DNA from: Chloroflexota bacterium
Lineage (GTDB): Bacteria > Chloroflexota > Dehalococcoidia > SAR202 > UBA11138
Assembly: GCA_022561955.1 (NCBI GenBank)
Contig: JADFQF010000048.1
Location: 1 to 8,258 of the forward strand
Direction: 5' to 3'
DNA length: 8,258 nucleotides
In this document: positions 6,530 to 8,258 of the stretch, piece by piece
How positions within the stretch are numbered: position 1 is the stretch's first letter
Layout: each line of letters begins with the position of its first letter
The notes under the pieces: generated by a model
The model's database searches: none
Told to the model about the DNA's origin: nothing
Seen by the model: only the letters and a program-made list of their open reading frames with translations
Translations under genes and position numbers: made by a program

Positions 6530-6693
6530 ACAGGCGGTTCAAGAGTCACTCTGTCCTGATCCAAGAACGTACCGCCGCGCACCGTATATTACAACGAGGG
6601 TTGGCCAAGGGTGGCGATAAAGCGACCCGAGGCATGCGATATCCGTTACTGCTATCATTTCCGTCGGGCTCAGCCGTCAAGAATCAAGACACC

Positions 6694-6721
6694 GCTTATC
6701 CGACGCGGGCCTGACCATAAT
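6694..6721 (+). promoter_or_regulatory. likely promoter of the FAH-family gene
   Basis: CATAAT at 6716-6721 is a five-of-six -10 hexamer. GCTTA at 6694-6698 is 17 bases upstream, the same arrangement as at 3385-3412. A start near 6728 gives a leader of about 50 bases. No other candidate closer to the gene is as good. Confidence 0.4.
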
Positions 6722-6777
6722 AGGATCAACCCTTATTGAATCTACGCTTGCGCGGCTACGGGAAAGCGAGGCCATGA

Positions 6778-7797
6778 ATGAAGCTCCTTACGTACGATAC
6801 CGGCACGGGACCACGTTGCGGCGTTCTCCAGGAGGACCATATCATCGACGTGTCTGCACTGCTCGGCTCCCCGGCAACACTGCGTGACGTCCAGGCGTTG
6901 TTGGAGTTCGGTGAGTCGCCGATCGACCGCGTGGGAGAGGCGCTGTCCGGAGGAGCCGTTGCGCCACAGATAGCCCTGGATAAGGCGACTCTGTTATCCC
7001 CCGTGCTTCAGCCACCCACGGTCCGCGACTTCATGATATTCGAGGAGCACGCTACTGGTCAGGGCACGCGAGAGCAGACCGACGCATGGTACCGGATGCC
7101 CATCTTCTACTTCTCGAATACGCTGCGAATCTTCGGGCCCGATGCCGACATACCTTACCCTTCCGCATCAGACATGCTCGACTACGAGCTCGAGCTCGGC
7201 TGCATAATCGGCAGAGGCGGAAGCAATATTGCCGAGGCCGATGCCATGGACCATATCGCCGGATTCTGCATATTCAACGACTGGAGCTGCCGCGACCTGC
7301 AGGGCGACGAGATGGCCGTCAGGCTGGGTCCCGCAAAGGGCAAGGATGCCGCGACCTCCCTGGGGCCGTGGATGGTGACGATGGACGAGATGGCCCCATA
7401 CATGCGCGATGGCCGGCTGCAGGTGAAGTGCACGGTAAAGGTGAACGGCGACTACTGGCTCAGCGACGGGGATGGCGGCGTCGCGTATCACACCTGGGGC
7501 TCTCTGGTGGAACGGGCGTCCAAAGACAGCCGCATCGCCCCCGGCGACGTCTTCGGCACGGGCACCGTCGGCGGAGGTTCCATCGGAGAGGCCATTCGAA
7601 AGGGCTATGAGAAGGCCCGTTTTCTCCAGCCGGGGGATGTCGTCGAGATAGAGGTGGAAGGAATCGGCGTCTTGCGCGGCACTATCACGCCAAAGGAGCA
7701 CGCCGATGCAGGCTACCGCTACATGGTCAAGGTGCAACCCAATCTTCCCGAGCGCGGCATAGCAAAGGACTACAAGTACGAGCTCAAGCTGCGCTGA
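6778..7797 (+). CDS. fumarylacetoacetate hydrolase (FAH) family protein
   Basis: A 339-residue FAH-family protein with an N-terminal SH3-like region and a C-terminal FAH catalytic domain from about residue 80. The family hydrolyses or decarboxylates C-C bonds of diketo or oxo acids using Mg2+/Ca2+. Likely metal ligands are D84 (RDFMIF), E137 and E139 (DYELELG) and D168 (FNDWSCRDLQ). H91 lies 7 residues after D84, the spacing of the catalytic His in mammalian FAH (D126/H133), and HATGQG resembles the HAT sequence there. K189 in GPAKGKD fits the conserved Lys. The stretch GDVFGTGTVGGGS (256-268) is also typical. The start has GAGG 6 bases upstream; an ATG at 6774 is out of frame. It sits after a terminator, so it is probably its own unit. 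Substrates of bacterial homologues vary widely; fumarylacetoacetate itself is unproven, with no tyrosine-pathway neighbours visible. Confidence 0.92.
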   Translation: MKLLTYDTGTGPRCGVLQEDHIIDVSALLGSPATLRDVQALLEFGESPIDRVGEALSGGAVAPQIALDKATLLSPVLQPPTVRDFMIFEEHATGQGTREQTDAWYRMPIFYFSNTLRIFGPDADIPYPSASDMLDYELELGCIIGRGGSNIAEADAMDHIAGFCIFNDWSCRDLQGDEMAVRLGPAKGKDAATSLGPWMVTMDEMAPYMRDGRLQVKCTVKVNGDYWLSDGDGGVAYHTWGSLVERASKDSRIAPGDVFGTGTVGGGSIGEAIRKGYEKARFLQPGDVVEIEVEGIGVLRGTITPKEHADAGYRYMVKVQPNLPERGIAKDYKYELKLR

Positions 7798-7844
7798 CGC
7801 CGGCGCTTCGCGGTCGACGGTGACTTGCCGGGGCTGACGGCGTC
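7796..7844 (+). terminator. possible stem after the FAH-family gene
   Basis: GACGCCG at 7796-7802, overlapping the TGA stop, is complementary to CGGCGTC at 7838-7844, with 35 bases between. There is no T-run after it, so an intrinsic terminator is doubtful. Confidence 0.25.
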
Positions 7845-7920
7845 GCACTCACGGCATTGCATGGACGAGACTCGCACCGGCGCCGTCGCCCATCTAGTGA
7901 CTATCCGAAAAAGTCTATCC

Positions 7921-7935
7921 AGAACGGACCGTTCT
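7921..7935. repeat. perfect 15-base palindrome
   Basis: AGAACGG-A-CCGTTCT is a perfect dyad with a single central base. Such a small centre suits a dimeric DNA-binding protein better than an RNA hairpin. It lies inside the MITE-like element. Confidence 0.45.
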
Positions 7936-7973
7936 TCTGCAGGTTCAGCGCAGACGGGTGGAAAGAAATCTCC

Positions 7974-8000
7974 CCGCTTATGGTGAGCTTGTCGAACCAT
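7974..8000 (-). repeat. short repeat of the 'MVRQAHH' type
   Basis: Read on the minus strand, this sequence begins ATGGTTCGACAAGCTCACC and would encode MVRQAHHKR. From memory, this sequence type is a dispersed non-coding repeat in many bacterial genomes and is often mis-annotated as protein starts. Only one copy is in the window, so the repeat status rests on recall. Confidence 0.5.
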
Positions 8001-8012
8001 CTTTTGAAATAG

Positions 8013-8029
8013 TCACTTAGCTCGACTCT
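8013..8029 (+). repeat. 17-base direct repeat, copy 1
   Basis: TCACTTAGCTCGACTCT is identical to the last 17 bases of the window. Its first five bases are the end of the MITE-like element. Confidence 0.8.
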
Positions 8030-8210
8030 GTACATTCCGATTGCGGCTCAACACGAAGGCGTATAGCTGATGGTCAGTAATCGGCGGACTTTTTGCATGT
8101 CGAGTTTGCAGGGTGATGTCCAGAAAGTCCTTGAACGATGAGATAGCTGTTCATACGGCAGAGCGAAGGCACCATATTAAACCCGTTCGAACGCGCTCCC
8201 ACCCCCCCCT

Positions 8211-8236
8211 GGATTCCGGCTTTCGCCGGAATGACG
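8211..8236 (-). repeat. dispersed palindromic repeat, copy 2
   Basis: This is the inverted copy of 1231-1256, with one difference in 26. On the minus strand the core is ATTCCGGC-GAAA-GCCGGAAT, a perfect 8-pair stem with a GAAA tetraloop closed by C-G, which would be a very stable RNA hairpin. Confidence 0.85.
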
Positions 8237-8241
8237 GGCCC

Positions 8242-8258
8242 TCACTTAGCTCGACTCT
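8242..8258 (+). repeat. 17-base direct repeat, copy 2, at the window end
   Basis: Identical to 8013-8029. The base before it differs (C here, G there), so the repeat starts exactly at this point on the left; its right limit is cut by the window end. Confidence 0.8.

Larger units (their letters stand above)
6471..6777. other. 307-base gap: operon end and promoter of the FAH gene
   Basis: The left part holds the hairpin terminator. The rest, about 6531-6690, shows no convincing gene; a frame at 6481-6714 starts before the terminator hairpin, runs through it, and has no family features. The right part holds the likely promoter near 6694-6721. An imperfect dyad (AATAGG/CCTTATT, about 6719-6738) overlaps the predicted transcription start and could be a protein-binding site; support is weak. 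Confidence 0.55.
7896..8017. mobile_element. MITE-like element with terminal inverted repeats
   Basis: AGTGACTAT at 7896-7904 is the exact reverse complement of ATAGTCACT at 8009-8017. The match continues inward as AAAA (7908-7911) with TTTT (8002-8005) after a 3-base mismatch, so 13 of 16 terminal bases pair. The 122-base interior has no gene. Inside are a perfect 7-base-arm palindrome (7921-7935), a small stem (7936-7940 with 7950-7954) and a short repeat (7974-8000). Size and ends suit a miniature non-autonomous element, but I see no clear target-site duplication and no second copy here. Confidence 0.4.
7798..8258. other. 461-base gene-free, repeat-rich end of the window
   Basis: I find no convincing coding region. 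A minus-strand frame at 7770-8000 begins MVRQAHHK, a peptide that arises from translating a short repeat (7974-8000), and is judged spurious. The stretch holds a 122-base inverted-repeat-ended element (7896-8017), a second copy of the dispersed palindrome (8211-8236) and a 17-base direct repeat (8013-8029 and 8242-8258). It looks like a collection site for small non-coding repeats. Confidence 0.65.

Noticed and set aside
4674..6542. A 622-codon open frame on the minus strand opposite the whole ThDP gene
   Set aside because: It is antisense to a gene with intact ThDP motifs, shows no family features itself, and is an effect of GC-rich codon use.
6481..6714. A 77-codon plus-strand frame after the ThDP gene
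   Set aside because: It runs through the terminator hairpin, lacks a Shine-Dalgarno site and shows no recognisable features.
7770..8000. A minus-strand frame beginning MVRQAHHK
   Set aside because: Its start is the translated short repeat at 7974-8000, it overlaps the end of the FAH-family gene, and it has no domain-like sequence.
1..8258. CRISPR array, rRNA or phage genes
   Set aside because: No regularly spaced direct repeats, no rRNA-like sequence and no phage-type proteins were seen on either strand.

Overview
The window is GC-rich bacterial DNA with six complete protein genes and the first codons of a seventh. The genes are spaced as in bacteria, with Shine-Dalgarno sites and short hairpin terminators. 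The set of genes (two family III CoA-transferases, a ThDP-dependent lyase, a HpcH/HpaI aldolase-like protein and a fumarylacetoacetase-family hydrolase) and two kinds of short dispersed palindromic repeat would suit an oligotrophic heterotroph such as a SAR202/Dehalococcoidia-type Chloroflexota. That placement is a guess from gene content; there is no rRNA or other phylogenetic marker here.

Layout. Bases 1-32 hold the start of a minus-strand gene that leaves the window. Bases 180-211 are a hairpin terminator for the minus-strand aldolase-like gene (243-1136). A 320-base gap (1137-1456) carries one copy of a dispersed palindromic repeat. A likely minus-strand pair follows: a CaiB/BaiF CoA-transferase (1992-3218) and, 34 bases downstream, a small metallophosphoesterase (1457-1957). 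Bases 3219-3487 are a divergent promoter region with an extended -10 element on each strand. To the right, a second CaiB/BaiF CoA-transferase (3488-4741) and a ThDP enzyme (4806-6470) form a likely plus-strand operon that ends at a hairpin (6492-6529). A fumarylacetoacetase-family gene (6778-7797) has its own likely promoter. The last 460 bases have no convincing gene. They hold a 122-base element with inverted-repeat ends, a second and inverted copy of the dispersed palindrome, and a 17-base direct repeat whose second copy is the very end of the window.

How the genes may work together. All the recognised enzymes activate small carboxylic acids as CoA thioesters or cleave C-C bonds next to carbonyl groups, so this looks like an organic-acid catabolism island. 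The most specific idea is that the 3488-6470 pair works like the oxalate Frc/Oxc couple. The CoA-transferase would load CoA onto a 2-hydroxy or 2-oxo acid, the ThDP enzyme would cleave it to an acyl-CoA such as formyl-CoA, and the CoA would be passed to the next acid. The substrate cannot be read from the sequence, and no transporter or regulator is visible in the window.
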